The notes: generated by a model from the sequence alone, not told the origin. A DNA stretch of 20,506 bases from Alloprevotella sp. (GCA_017477205.1 JAFUXE010000044.1:1-20506); one strand, 5' to 3'; numbered from the stretch's first letter, positions 7,592 to 16,114 are shown. Made by a program: numbers and translations.

Positions 7592-7698
7592 CCTTTCCGC
7601 GCTACAGCAGCGCGGAGCACCCCCATACAAAGGGCAGCACCCTGCACGGACGTTCCGCGCGGGGTGCTGCTTTTCGTGCCGCACGCGAGGCGGAAAGG
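7592..7698. repeat. Nested inverted repeats between convergent genes
   Basis: CCTTTCCGC (7592-7600) pairs with GCGGAAAGG (7690-7698). Nested inside are CGCGCT/AGCGCG around 7598-7614 and the terminator hairpin at 7634-7670. The whole spacer between the protease and the DUF4294 gene could fold as one structure. Confidence 0.4.
7634..7674 (+). terminator. Rho-independent terminator of the protease gene
   Basis: GCAGCACCC and GGGTGCTGC pair exactly across a 19-nt loop and are followed by TTTT. It lies about 45 bp past the protease stop. Confidence 0.7.
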
Positions 7699-7742
7699 GC
7701 AGTTTGCGGGGGAAGGAAAGGTGGGGACTGACGGGGGGAGAG

Positions 7743-8318
7743 TCAGAGCTGGCCGCTCTCCACGAGGCGTACGACGCGCTCCGTCATGCGGTCGTCGCCC
7801 TCGGGGTCGTAGTGCTTGTTGAGGCTGTTGCCGAAGAGCAGGCCGATGCCCTGATAGACGTTTGCGCGGAACGTGCCGATGAAGGCCTTCGCGATGGCGT
7901 AGCCCGTCTGGTTGCACTCGCGGTCGATGAGCTTCACGAGCAGGCGCCCCTGCTGGCGCGAGAGGCGCTTCACCATGGGGCCGTACTCGCGCTTCAGCTC
8001 CTGCTCCACCAGGTCGATGTGCGCCTGGCGCGCCTTTTTGTCCGGCAGCGTCTCCATGTACTCGTAGGTCTCCAGCAGCGTGTAGCGCGCCAGCTTGGCG
8101 ATGGGCAGCAGGCGCTTCACGTTGGCCACGAGGCGGTTGTACTCGTCGCGCTCGCGGTCGTTCTTGAACTCCAGGGGCGGGTACTTGTAAAGCGGGGGCA
8201 GGATGAACTCCGGGATGCTGTCGCCCTGGTAGAACGTCTTGCCCTGCTGAATCTGGGCTTCGCAAAAGAGGGCGAAGCATGGGGCCAGGAACAGGAAAAA
8301 GAGAAAATATCGTCTCAT
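7743..8318 (-). CDS. DUF4294 domain protein, exported
   Basis: A 191-residue protein with an N-terminal signal peptide (residues 1 to about 22, MRRYFLFFLFLAPCFALFCEA). The mature part matches DUF4294: IPEFILPPLYKYPPLEFKND (about 35-54), then two long charged helices including YEYMETLPDKKARQAHI and LSRQQGRLLVKLIDRE. The family is confined mainly to Bacteroidetes, is about 190-240 residues long and has no known function. The protein is probably periplasmic or envelope-bound. The ATG at 8318 is the only start giving the signal peptide, and the promoter -7 motif lies so close that the mRNA would be almost leaderless. It is divergent from the RNase R gene with a 79-bp spacer. Confidence 0.8.
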   Translation of the reverse strand: MRRYFLFFLFLAPCFALFCEAQIQQGKTFYQGDSIPEFILPPLYKYPPLEFKNDRERDEYNRLVANVKRLLPIAKLARYTLLETYEYMETLPDKKARQAHIDLVEQELKREYGPMVKRLSRQQGRLLVKLIDRECNQTGYAIAKAFIGTFRANVYQGIGLLFGNSLNKHYDPEGDDRMTERVVRLVESGQL

Positions 8319-8325
8319 CGCGCTG

Positions 8326-8333
8326 CAAAAATA
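8326..8333 (-). promoter_or_regulatory. -7 promoter motif for the DUF4294 gene
   Basis: TATTTTTG on the minus strand fits TAnnTTTG and ends only seven bases before the ATG, predicting a leader of a few nucleotides at most. No clear -33 box. Confidence 0.45.
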
Positions 8334-8367
8334 GGGAAATCTTTATTTCCGCTGTGTTATTATTTGC

Positions 8368-8375
8368 TAAATTTG
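8368..8375 (+). promoter_or_regulatory. -7 promoter motif for RNase R
   Basis: TAAATTTG fits TAnnTTTG and lies 22 bp before the ATG at 8398. The expected -33 region reads TTTATTTC rather than TTTG. Confidence 0.5.
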
Positions 8376-8397
8376 CAGCAACCAAGCAAACAAGATT

Positions 8398-10524
8398 ATG
8401 AAAAGACTGACCAAAAAGCAACTGTTTATCCACCTGACGAGCCTCTTCGAGAAACGCAGCGAGGAGCAGCTCAACGTGAAGGACATCTTCCGCCTGGTGG
8501 GCGCGAACAACCATCCGGCCAAGATGCTGACGCTCGACGTCTTGGGCGACCTCGTGCTGGATGACTTCCTGAGCACGGACGGCCGCGGCACCTACCGTCT
8601 GGCGCGCCGCTCGCAGGTCATGGAGGGCGTCTTCCGCCGCCGCCAGAACGGGCGCAACGCCTTCCTGCCCGACGACGGCGGGAAGAGCATCCTCGTGGCC
8701 GAGCGCAACTCCCTGCACGCCATGGACGGCGACCGCGTGCGCGCCACCATGCTGGCACGCCGCTACGGCCACACCCGCGAGGCCGAGGTCACCGAAATCC
8801 TGCAACGGGCGAAGGACACCTTTGTGGGCACGCTGCAGGTGGAGGGCAACTACGGCTTCCTGCTCACGGAGAGCCGCGCCCTGGCCGTGGACATCTTCAT
8901 CCCCAAGAAGTTCCTCCACGGCGGACGCACCGGCGACAAGGCGGTGGTGAAGATCACGGAGTGGCCCGAGGCTGCAAAGTGCCCCACCGGACGCGTGCTG
9001 GACGTCCTGGGCCACAAGGGCGACAACGATGCCGAGATGCACGCCATCCTGGCCGAGTTCGACCTCCCCTACAGCTATCCCGAGCGCGTGGAACAGGCCG
9101 CCGCAGAGATTGCCGACGGCGTGACGGCGGAGGAAATAGCGCGCCGCGAGGACTTCCGCAACGTGCTCACCTGCACCATCGACCCCGCAGACGCCAAGGA
9201 CTTTGACGACGCGCTCTCCTTCCGCGAAGTGGGCAAAGGCCGCTACGAGGTGGGCATACACATCGCCGACGTGACGCACTACGTGCATGAGGGCGACGTC
9301 ATCGACCGCGAGGCGCGCCAGCGGGCTACGAGCATCTACCTCGTGGACCGCACCATCCCCATGCTGCCCGAACGCCTCTGCAACTTCCTCTGCTCCCTGC
9401 GCCCCGAGGAGGAAAAGCTCGCCCACTCCGTCGTCGTGGACATCGACGCCCAGGGCCGCGTCCTCGGCCACCGCATCCGCCACACAGTCATCCGCTCCGA
9501 CCGACGCTTCGCCTATGAGGAGGTGCAGCGCATCCTGGAAAATCCCGACGCTGCCGAGGTGCGCGACAAGAAGCTCGTACAGCCCCTCCTCACGCTCAGC
9601 ACCATCGCCAAGGCCCTGCGCGAAGGTCGCCGCCGCGCCGGGGCCATCGACTTCGACCGCCCGGAGGTGCGCTTCGTCACGGACGAGAAAGGCCATCCCG
9701 TCTCCACCTACCTGAAGCGCTCCACGGACGCCACGCGCCTCGTGGAGGAGTTCATGCTCCTGGCAAACCGCATCGTGGCGGAGAGCGTGGGCAAGCGCAC
9801 CTTCGTCTATCGCATCCACGACGTGCCCGACCTTGAGAAACTGGAGAAGCTCAGCGCCTTCGTGGCACGCCTCGGCCACCGCGTCCGCACGGACGGCAGC
9901 AAGAAGGAAATCTCCCGCAGCCTCAACAAGCTCCTGGCCGACGTACACGGCACGGCGGAGGAGAAAATCGTGGAGAACGTAGCCCTGCGCTCCATGCAGA
10001 AAGCGCGCTACAGCACGAAGAACATCGGACACTACGGCCTCATGTTCGACTTCTACACGCACTTCACCTCGCCCATCCGCCGCTACCCCGACATGATGGT
10101 GCACCGCCTGCTGGACCGCTACGCCACGCCCGGCGCCCGCAGCGCCAACGCCGCCACCTACGAGGAGCGCTGCGAACACAGCTCGAACATGGAGCAGCTC
10201 GCCGAAACGGCAGAGCGCGCCAGCATCAAGTACAAGCAGGTGGAGTTCATGGCCGACCGCCTCGGGCAGGAGTTCACGGGTACCATCAACAGCATCACGG
10301 AGTTCGGCTTCTACGTGGAGCTTGACGACAACGGCTGCGAGGGACTCGTGCCCCTGCGCTATCTCGAGGATGACTACTACGAGTTCGACGAGCGCAACAT
10401 CCAGCTCATCGGCCGCCGCCAGCACCACCGCTACACGCTCGGCCAGCGCGTCCGCATCCGCGTGGACCAGGCGAACCTCGACCGCCGCCAGCTGAACTTC
10501 TCCCTCGTGAGCCATAAGGCCTAA
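8398..10524 (+). CDS. rnr: Ribonuclease R
   Basis: A 708-residue RNase II/R family 3'-to-5' exoribonuclease that degrades structured RNA in the cytoplasm. An N-terminal winged helix-like region (1-70) is followed by cold-shock barrels (about 75-135 with FRRRQNGRNAFLP, and 140-200 with GTLQVEGNYGFLL), the RNB catalytic domain (about 250-580) with TIDPADAKDFDDALS, whose Asp262, Asp268, Asp270 and Asp271 match the metal-binding aspartates, and a late RNB motif YGLMFDFYTHFTSPIRRYPD. A C-terminal S1 domain (about 623-705, with GTINSITEFGFYVEL) follows. The protein ends directly after S1 and lacks the long Lys-rich tail of E. coli RNase R. The start is supported by the promoter motif; a terminator follows the stop. 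Confidence 0.95.
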   Translation: MKRLTKKQLFIHLTSLFEKRSEEQLNVKDIFRLVGANNHPAKMLTLDVLGDLVLDDFLSTDGRGTYRLARRSQVMEGVFRRRQNGRNAFLPDDGGKSILVAERNSLHAMDGDRVRATMLARRYGHTREAEVTEILQRAKDTFVGTLQVEGNYGFLLTESRALAVDIFIPKKFLHGGRTGDKAVVKITEWPEAAKCPTGRVLDVLGHKGDNDAEMHAILAEFDLPYSYPERVEQAAAEIADGVTAEEIARREDFRNVLTCTIDPADAKDFDDALSFREVGKGRYEVGIHIADVTHYVHEGDVIDREARQRATSIYLVDRTIPMLPERLCNFLCSLRPEEEKLAHSVVVDIDAQGRVLGHRIRHTVIRSDRRFAYEEVQRILENPDAAEVRDKKLVQPLLTLSTIAKALREGRRRAGAIDFDRPEVRFVTDEKGHPVSTYLKRSTDATRLVEEFMLLANRIVAESVGKRTFVYRIHDVPDLEKLEKLSAFVARLGHRVRTDGSKKEISRSLNKLLADVHGTAEEKIVENVALRSMQKARYSTKNIGHYGLMFDFYTHFTSPIRRYPDMMVHRLLDRYATPGARSANAATYEERCEHSSNMEQLAETAERASIKYKQVEFMADRLGQEFTGTINSITEFGFYVELDDNGCEGLVPLRYLEDDYYEFDERNIQLIGRRQHHRYTLGQRVRIRVDQANLDRRQLNFSLVSHKA

Positions 10525-10543
10525 AGTGAAGGGAATATACACA

Positions 10544-10583
10544 GGCAGCCTCCGCCGCGAACTTGCGACGGAGGCTGCCTTTA
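10544..10583 (+). terminator. Rho-independent terminator of rnr
   Basis: GGCAGCCTCCG and CGGAGGCTGCC form a perfect 11-bp stem, followed by TTTAT. It starts 20 bp past the rnr stop. On the minus strand the T-tract is poor, so it may only weakly stop the convergent operon. Confidence 0.75.
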
Positions 10584-10618
10584 TACTTGGCGTCCTCCTG
10601 CTGCGCGTAGCCTCCCGC

Positions 10619-11020
10619 TCAGAGCAGGCTCAGCGTTCCGAGGAATGCCGCAATCGAGAAGATATAGTACAATGCCGTGCGGACAATCAGCGGCGCAATG
10701 CCATACCGCTTGCGGTGTGTCTCCACGAGGATTCTCCATTCACGCATCTCTTGTTCATTATCGAAAAGCACGATGGAAGCATATATCTCAACCAGAACAG
10801 CCGGAATGAGAAAAAGCATATATACCAGCGGGTCCCCTATTTGCACTCCGATAAAATAAAGCACAAGATGTACAAAGGAAGCCAGATAGAAAACCCGCGG
10901 AATGCCGACAAGAAGATCCCTATAAAGACTACCATCAGGGAAAACCATACACAAAACATAGTACGCCACGAATATCGTCCACAGGACCTCTGCTTTTACA
11001 GCCCGGAATATCTTCTTCAT
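10619..11020 (-). CDS. Small four-helix membrane protein, unknown function
   Basis: A 133-residue hydrophobic protein I do not recognise. Four membrane segments are visible at about residues 12-28, 42-59, 63-86 and 112-132. Between the third and fourth is a charged stretch, DNEQEMREWRILVETHRKRYG (about 87-107), probably cytoplasmic. Its ATG lies one base after the TAA of the GH92 gene (TAA-G-ATG), so it is co-transcribed and probably translated by re-initiation. Base composition is clearly more AT-rich than the neighbours, hinting at a different origin. A role in sugar uptake or signalling for the mannosidase is only a guess from position. Confidence 0.65.
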   Translation of the reverse strand: MKKIFRAVKAEVLWTIFVAYYVLCMVFPDGSLYRDLLVGIPRVFYLASFVHLVLYFIGVQIGDPLVYMLFLIPAVLVEIYASIVLFDNEQEMREWRILVETHRKRYGIAPLIVRTALYYIFSIAAFLGTLSLL

Positions 11021-11021
11021 C

Positions 11022-13166
11022 TTAATACAGCTTCAGCGTGCCGGCGCGGAGGAGTTCGTCGTGGGAGATGCGGTATTTCTTCACACGTGTGAGGCGGTCG
11101 TCGCCGTCGCTTTCTATGACGAGCGTGCCGCGTCCTTCGCCGAGGTCGATGGTGGACTTCGTGAAGACGGGAGCCGTCAGCGTGTACATGTTGCTGCCGG
11201 CGGCCTCGGGGTAGAAGCCGAGCATCGTGAAGACGGCCCATGCGGACATTGTGCCCGTGTCGTCGTTTCCGGGGATACCGCCCGGCGTGTTGGTGAAGTA
11301 CTTGTCCAGCGCCCAGCGTGCCCACTTCTGTGTCTTGGCCTCGTGGCCGCGGAACTGCGAGAAGTGGTAGGCGTAGTTGATGTCCGGCTCGTTAGCGGGG
11401 TCGTAGAGGCCTTCGTTGAAAATCCATTCCAGCTTCTCGACGTACTTCTTCGCGCCGCCCATGAGCTGAGCGAGGCCCTGCACGTCGTGGCCCACGCAGA
11501 AGGTGTAGTTCCAGGCAGAACCCTCGTGGAAGCCTGCGGGCGGCTCGAAGTTCTCGCCCTGTCGCGGATTGAAGGGTGCGAGGAAGGTGCCGTCGGCATT
11601 CAGGGGCCGCAGGGCGCCGCTCTCCTTGTCGTAGTAGCGGCGGTAGCTGAGGGAACGCTCGCGGAAGAGCGCGGCATCCTCGTCGTGGCCCAGGTAGGCG
11701 GCCATCTGCGCCAGCGCGTAGTCGGCAATGCAGTATTCGAGGGCTTCGGAAACGCTGAGGTCGAAGCCGCCGTACATCGGGACGAAGCCCAGCTGCATAT
11801 ACTGGTCGTTGTACTTGCGGAGCGGGTTCTCGGCGGAGGGGGCGAGGGCGGACTTCCGCAGGTACTGGTAAGCTTCCTCGGCCTCGGCGCGCGGCAGGAG
11901 TCCCTTGCAAACGGCGTCGGCCACGTAGGGCGCGGCGGGGTCGCCGTCCATCGTGTAGGTTTCCTGCCCGTAGAGTTCCCACTTCGGCATCCATCCCGTG
12001 CGCCGCGCGAACTGCGTCATGGAGCGCAGCATGGCGCGTTGCTTCTCGGGATAGACAAGGGTGAGGAGCTGGGAGACGTTGCGGTAGGTGTCCCAGAGGG
12101 AGAAGACGGTGTATCCCCCTGTCCCGGGCGCACCGATGTTCGGATGCAGGAGCACGTGGTAGAGTGCCGTGTAGAACACGGCGCGCTGGTCCTCCGTGCC
12201 GCCTTCCACGAGGATGCGGCCCAAGGCGTCGTTCCAGCTCTGGCGGGCGTCGGCGCGGAGCGTTTCGAAGGTCTTGCCCGCCTGTTCCGCCTCAAGGTTG
12301 CGGCGCGCTTCCTCCGTACTGTTGAAGGAGACGCCCATCATCACCTCCACCTGCTCGCCCTCCTCGAGGTCGAAGTCCGTCCAGAGGCCGATGTCGTCGC
12401 CGGCAATGGGTCCCGTGTAGGACGTGTAGAGCTTGTAGCGGCCGTTGTCCTTGTCCCACTCGGCTTCCACGCCCTCCATGGGGCGCTGCTTCTTCCAGTA
12501 GCCCGAGCGGAGCGGTTTCTTGCTGAGTTTCATGTAGAAGTAGATGTGGAAGACGGCCTGCGGATTGTAGCAGAACGTGCCGAGCAACTTGCCGCCCTCC
12601 CATTCCGTGTCGGAGATTTTGCGGAGCCATGCGCCGCTCTCGTTCGTCAGACCCTCGCCGAGGTTCAGCAGCACGTGGCCCTGCCCCTCAGGGAAAGTGT
12701 AGCGTTCGCGCGAGCTGCGCGGCGTGGCGGTGGCCTCCGTGCGGATACCGTATTTCGTTAGACAGTTCGTGTAGTAGCCTGGCTCGGCGTGCTCGTCCGA
12801 GTAGGTGGAGCCGTAGTTGTGGTAGTCCACGTCCAGCGCGCCCGCCGTGGGACACGTCAGGAGCGCCCCCAGCTCGGGGCAGCCCACGCCGCTGAGGTTC
12901 ACGTGCGCATAGCCCGTGAAGAAGACGTTGTTGATTTCGTAGGGCGTGCTCCACCAGCGCTTGTCCTTGTCGTTCGGGTTGAGGTCCGAGCCCATCACGT
13001 TGAAGGGTGTGCAGCTCATCAGGCCGTTCGGCGTCACGGCACCGGGGTTGCATGTGCCGAAGTTCGTCGTGCCGATGAAGGGGTTCACGTAGTCCGCCGG
13101 CGTCTTCTGCGCCGTGGCGGTCAGCGTGAGCATGGCGGCCAGCAGCAGGTACGTTTTCTTTCTCAT
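11022..13166 (-). CDS. GH92 exo-alpha-mannosidase, exported
   Basis: A 714-residue protein of glycoside hydrolase family 92, calcium-dependent inverting exo-alpha-mannosidases that trim N-glycans or mannans. Signal peptide: residues 1 to about 19 (MRKKTYLLLAAMLTLTATA). The N-terminal beta-sandwich opens with DYVNPFIGTT (25-34) and contains FTGYAHVNLSGVGCPELG (83-100). The catalytic (alpha/alpha)6 domain shows LWDTYR (357-362), HEGSAWNYTF with the likely general acid Glu548, and GNDDTGTMSAW with Asp635/Asp636 as the likely base and metal-site region. Many homologues read GQMSAW where this one has GTMSAW. There is no lipobox, so it is periplasmic or secreted. No SusC/SusD pair is adjacent, so this is not a standard polysaccharide-utilisation locus. 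The linkage (alpha-1,2, 1,3 or 1,6) cannot be called. Confidence 0.93.
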   Translation of the reverse strand: MRKKTYLLLAAMLTLTATAQKTPADYVNPFIGTTNFGTCNPGAVTPNGLMSCTPFNVMGSDLNPNDKDKRWWSTPYEINNVFFTGYAHVNLSGVGCPELGALLTCPTAGALDVDYHNYGSTYSDEHAEPGYYTNCLTKYGIRTEATATPRSSRERYTFPEGQGHVLLNLGEGLTNESGAWLRKISDTEWEGGKLLGTFCYNPQAVFHIYFYMKLSKKPLRSGYWKKQRPMEGVEAEWDKDNGRYKLYTSYTGPIAGDDIGLWTDFDLEEGEQVEVMMGVSFNSTEEARRNLEAEQAGKTFETLRADARQSWNDALGRILVEGGTEDQRAVFYTALYHVLLHPNIGAPGTGGYTVFSLWDTYRNVSQLLTLVYPEKQRAMLRSMTQFARRTGWMPKWELYGQETYTMDGDPAAPYVADAVCKGLLPRAEAEEAYQYLRKSALAPSAENPLRKYNDQYMQLGFVPMYGGFDLSVSEALEYCIADYALAQMAAYLGHDEDAALFRERSLSYRRYYDKESGALRPLNADGTFLAPFNPRQGENFEPPAGFHEGSAWNYTFCVGHDVQGLAQLMGGAKKYVEKLEWIFNEGLYDPANEPDINYAYHFSQFRGHEAKTQKWARWALDKYFTNTPGGIPGNDDTGTMSAWAVFTMLGFYPEAAGSNMYTLTAPVFTKSTIDLGEGRGTLVIESDGDDRLTRVKKYRISHDELLRAGTLKLY

Positions 13167-13196
13167 AGCATTCCTTTTTGTTGTTTTCTCTGGCGG

Positions 13197-13204
13197 CGAA
13201 GGTA
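13197..13204 (-). promoter_or_regulatory. Variant -7 motif upstream of the GH92 gene
   Basis: TACCTTCG on the minus strand differs from TAnnTTTG by one base and lies about 30 bp before the ATG. No convincing -33 box. Confidence 0.35.
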
Positions 13205-13278
13205 GGAAAAATATATGGAAGAAGGGTGCCGGGAACGACTTTTTCGGCTTTTATGTGGCGTATTACAATTATTTCCCG

Positions 13279-13286
13279 TATCTTCG
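13279..13286 (+). promoter_or_regulatory. Variant -7 motif upstream of the DUF4870-like gene
   Basis: TATCTTCG differs from TAnnTTTG by one base and is 62 bp before the ATG at 13349. The same octamer precedes manA on the other strand. Confidence 0.35.
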
Positions 13287-13348
13287 CTCCCGAGAAAGGC
13301 AGTAAAAACATCTCAAAACTATTCACCAATACAAAAACTCTCAAGATT

Positions 13349-13882
13349 ATGGACAACCAAAATCCGAATCCGAACCCGGCTCCCGTGCCCAATCCCGCAC
13401 CGCAGCCCGCACCCCAACCGGCTCCGCAGCCTGCACCTCAGCCCATTCCTCAGCCCGCTCCGGCTCCGCAGCCGCAGCAGGTGGATCTCGGTGCACAGTT
13501 CCAGAACTTTAACAACACGCCCGACACGACTGGCAGCTTTGACCCGAACGACATCAACCAGAACAAGGTGATGGCCGTTCTGGCCTACTTCGGCATTCTT
13601 GTCCTCGTGCCCATTCTCGGCGCGAAGGAGTCCAAGTTTGCGCGCTTCCATGCCAATCAGGGTCTCATCCTGCTCATTTGCAGCGTTGTTCTTTGGGTTG
13701 CCGTCAGCATCCTCACCTACATCATCTACGCCATCTCCTGGAAACTCGGCTTCATTGCCTCGCTCCTGAGCCTCGTGATGTGGGTCGGCATCCTCGTGTT
13801 CAGCATCCTCGGCATTGTCAATGCGGCTAGCGGAAAGGCCAAGCAGCTCCCCCTCATTGGCAAGTTCGTTCTGCTGAAGTAA
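13349..13882 (+). CDS. Proline-rich DUF4870-like membrane protein
   Basis: A 177-residue protein. Residues 1-44 are a proline-rich head built from PAPQ tetrapeptides, followed by a Gln/Asn-rich linker (45-70). The rest matches the DUF4870 (Tic20-like) group: NKVMAVLAYFGILVLVPILG (72-91) with the first membrane segment, KFARFHANQGL (96-106), and further membrane segments at about 105-129 and 133-158, ending LPLIGKFVLLK. The ATG at 13349 is chosen because upstream codons in this frame look non-coding and a promoter-like motif precedes it. Function is unknown; the head probably lies in the cytoplasm and may bind a partner. The gene is alone on its strand between two minus-strand operons. Confidence 0.8.
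   Translation: MDNQNPNPNPAPVPNPAPQPAPQPAPQPAPQPIPQPAPAPQPQQVDLGAQFQNFNNTPDTTGSFDPNDINQNKVMAVLAYFGILVLVPILGAKESKFARFHANQGLILLICSVVLWVAVSILTYIIYAISWKLGFIASLLSLVMWVGILVFSILGIVNAASGKAKQLPLIGKFVLLK
13394..13480 (+). repeat. 12-bp coding repeat (PAPQ units)
   Basis: Codons 16-44 consist of four PAPQ units, one PIPQ and a degenerate tail. The DNA units differ mainly at third positions, so the array is old enough to have drifted. Unit length is a multiple of three, so copy-number change would keep the frame. Confidence 0.7.
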
Positions 13883-13965
13883 GCGTACGGCCTGTTTGGG
13901 AAGACCTCTGAACGAAACGCCCTGGCTCTTGTCTCACCGCCAAGCGGCTGTTCCAGAAAACTATA

Positions 13966-14010
13966 GAAAAACATCCTGCCATCGAAAGGTGGCAGGATGT
14001 TTATTTTTAG
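13966..14010. terminator. Bidirectional intrinsic terminator
   Basis: AACATCCTGCCA and TGGCAGGATGTT form a 12-bp perfect stem with an 8-nt loop. T-rich sequence follows on plus (TATTTTTAG) and on minus (TTTTTC). It serves the DUF4870-like gene on plus and the last gene of the VTC operon on minus. Confidence 0.85.
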
Positions 14011-14016
14011 TCGGCT

Positions 14017-15255
14017 TTATCCGACGTTCGTGGCGTCAACGGAGCAGTTTATCGAGCCGCTCCTGTAGTAGTAGGTGCCGTCCACGGATACGGCCTTTGC
14101 CTTTGAGCCTGTGGCGGAAATGGTGATGGTGCCGCCGTCGAAGGTGAAGTCGCCGCCCACCTTCATGCCGCGCGTCTTGGACTCGTCCGCCTGGTCCTTG
14201 TGATAGGTGGTGCCCGTAACCGTGATGCTGACGGAAGTAGTGTTGCCGCTGCATTGGTTTATCAGGAGATTCGTGCCGGCCTTGATGCCCTTCACGCCGT
14301 TGCCGCTACCCGTGATGGTGACGGTGCCACCGCTGATGGTCATGACGCTGTCGCACTTGATGCCCTTCACGTCCTCTGCCGTACCGAGGTCCACGGTGAC
14401 GGTGCCGCCGCTGAGGAGCAGCTGGCCGTTGAGTTCGTCCGTGGCGTCGTTCGTGACGGAGCAGTCTATGCCGTCGCCTGTACAGCCCTTGATGCTGACG
14501 GTGCCGCCCTTCTGCTCGTAGTATTGCTCGATGTGCAGGCCGTCGCTTGCGGCGCCGAGAATGTTCAGCGTGCCGAAGGAGGACTTCAGCTCGGTATATT
14601 CGTTGGAGGCAAAGGCGTGCTTTGCGTTGCCTGTGATGTTGAGTGTGCCGCCGCCTTGAAATTCGGCGTGTCCCTTGATGAAGAAGCAGGCTTTCTGCGT
14701 ACCGCCGCTGCCGTCAGCAAGCGTATTGGTCGTTCCCTCGTCCACCAGCACGGCGATGCGCTTGCCGTTTTCAATGTCAATGGCCGCGCCGCGCGTGTTT
14801 GTCAGGGTGAGGCCTGCCAGTTCTATCGTGGACTTCAGCGACCCCGTGTGCAGGAAAGAGCCGTCGGAGCTGTTGCCGGAAAGCACATACGTGATTTCTT
14901 CCGCCAAGTCGTCGGAGGCCGTAATGGAGACGTCCGCTCCGCTCACGTCCACGGTGAGATAGGGAGCCACGTCCCCGGAGGCGAAGACCTTTGCGGACGT
15001 GCCCTCGTAGGTGACATAGACCGTCTGCGGCAAGACGTCGTCGGTGGAATACACGATGCTTTCGATGGATGATACGTCGTAGCTGCGTCCCATGACGGTC
15101 AGCGTGGCACCGCCGTCGGAATAGCGCATGGTGTCGGCAGAGGCGGCGGGAACGCCTACGGTCAGCGCTCCTTGGCAAATGCGCAGGGACTGTGCGGAAA
15201 TCCCCGTGGCGAGGAGCAGGGCGCAGGCTATGAGGAGGAGAATCTTGCGTGTCAT
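14017..15255 (-). CDS. Secreted Cthe_2159-type carbohydrate-binding beta-helix protein
   Basis: A 412-residue exported protein. Signal peptide: residues 1 to about 21 (MTRKILLLIACALLLATGISA). Residues 22-85 form a small N-terminal module including SLRICQGALTVGVP. From about residue 95 the protein is built of short Thr/Gly/Ser-rich beta-strand rungs such as GGTLNITGN, GGTVSIKGCTGDGID, GGTVTVDLG and GGTVTITGSGNGVKGIKAG, as in parallel beta-helices. This matches the Cthe_2159 carbohydrate-binding family; the Clostridium thermocellum founder binds acidic polysaccharide and calcium and has a pectate-lyase-like fold. Repeated Asp/Asn at turns is consistent with calcium sites. No catalytic site is evident. 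It is the last gene of the VTC operon, 19 bp after the DUF2490 stop and just before a terminator. Ligand unknown. Confidence 0.8.
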   Translation of the reverse strand: MTRKILLLIACALLLATGISAQSLRICQGALTVGVPAASADTMRYSDGGATLTVMGRSYDVSSIESIVYSTDDVLPQTVYVTYEGTSAKVFASGDVAPYLTVDVSGADVSITASDDLAEEITYVLSGNSSDGSFLHTGSLKSTIELAGLTLTNTRGAAIDIENGKRIAVLVDEGTTNTLADGSGGTQKACFFIKGHAEFQGGGTLNITGNAKHAFASNEYTELKSSFGTLNILGAASDGLHIEQYYEQKGGTVSIKGCTGDGIDCSVTNDATDELNGQLLLSGGTVTVDLGTAEDVKGIKCDSVMTISGGTVTITGSGNGVKGIKAGTNLLINQCSGNTTSVSITVTGTTYHKDQADESKTRGMKVGGDFTFDGGTITISATGSKAKAVSVDGTYYYRSGSINCSVDATNVG

Positions 15256-15274
15256 GGTGGGTTGGGGCGGGGGA

Positions 15275-16114
15275 TTAGAATTTAAACTTGTAGCTCAGGG
15301 AGAGGGCGTGGAGGTTGCCTTCGTCGTCATCGTCATTGCCGTTGGTATAGACATAGGCTGCCGTGATGACGTGCTGCTTGCTGAGCTTCCAGTCGGCGCC
15401 GAGCGTCCATCGGCGCTTGTCGGTGGAGAATCCGTGCGTGAGGTTGTTGCTCACCTCGAAGGAGGCAAAGGGATCCACGTTGCAGTGGCGGATGTTCCAG
15501 TCCACGGTGAGCTTGCTGCGCAGGTACTGCTTCGTCTTGGCCGCCTTGTAGTCGTCGTCCGTCTCGTTCAGGGCATACCATCGCCCGGTGCCTTCGTATT
15601 CGCCGTACATCTTCTGTTCGGCGTAATCCTCGGAGACGATGCCGCGGTACTTGTCGCGATCCACGTGCCTGGCGTTGTAAACCGTGGCCTGGTAGCGTTC
15701 GCGGAGCGAGAAGGAGAAGCGTCCCACGCTGACTTTCCCTGCTGCGTCGAAGTAGAAGCGGTTCTTCAGGCGCCAGAAGCTGTGGTCCACGTTGAAGCCG
15801 TTCCAGTTTCCGCTGTTGTTGAAGTGCGTCTTCACCTCGCGCGGATTGTGCTGGTCGATGAGCACGTAGCCCAAACCGAACTTCAGCCCCTTGACGGGCT
15901 TGTAGTCGAAGCCCAGCCCGAGGTCGAAGCGCGAGGAGGAGCGGAGGTTGTCGTCGGCACGATAGCCCACGCCCGTGTTGAAGGACACCTTCTTGCTGAT
16001 GGCCTTGTCCAGGCCGACCTCTGTCCAGAGGCCGAACTTGTCCTGCGCGTGCAGAGCTGCGGATGTGCCGAGGGCAAGCAGGAGCAGGAGGAGGTGTTTA
16101 GTTGAATGCTTCAT
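15275..16114 (-). CDS. DUF2490 outer-membrane beta-barrel protein
   Basis: A 279-residue protein with a signal peptide (1-24, ending LHAQ). The mature protein alternates short amphipathic strands such as VSFNTGVGYRAD, SRFDLGLGFDYKPVKGLKFGLGYVL and HALSLSYKFKF, and ends in Phe, the usual signal for barrel insertion by BAM. It fits DUF2490, a family of predicted 10-12-stranded outer-membrane proteins of unknown function. Its ATG lies inside the end of the DUF4956 gene (17-base overlap, 16098-16114), indicating coupled translation. By position it would be the outer-membrane part of the polyphosphate polymerase-like system. Transport versus anchoring cannot be told from sequence. Confidence 0.8.
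   Translation of the reverse strand: MKHSTKHLLLLLLALGTSAALHAQDKFGLWTEVGLDKAISKKVSFNTGVGYRADDNLRSSSRFDLGLGFDYKPVKGLKFGLGYVLIDQHNPREVKTHFNNSGNWNGFNVDHSFWRLKNRFYFDAAGKVSVGRFSFSLRERYQATVYNARHVDRDKYRGIVSEDYAEQKMYGEYEGTGRWYALNETDDDYKAAKTKQYLRSKLTVDWNIRHCNVDPFASFEVSNNLTHGFSTDKRRWTLGADWKLSKQHVITAAYVYTNGNDDDDEGNLHALSLSYKFKF

Noticed and set aside
7522..10542. Minus-strand open frame of about 1006 codons across RNase R
   Set aside because: It is the mirror of the rnr and neighbouring codons, low-complexity in translation, and would cover the real DUF4294 gene and two promoters.
11061..12761. Plus-strand open frame of 566 codons opposite the GH92 gene
   Set aside because: It is the antisense shadow of a gene with clear catalytic motifs.
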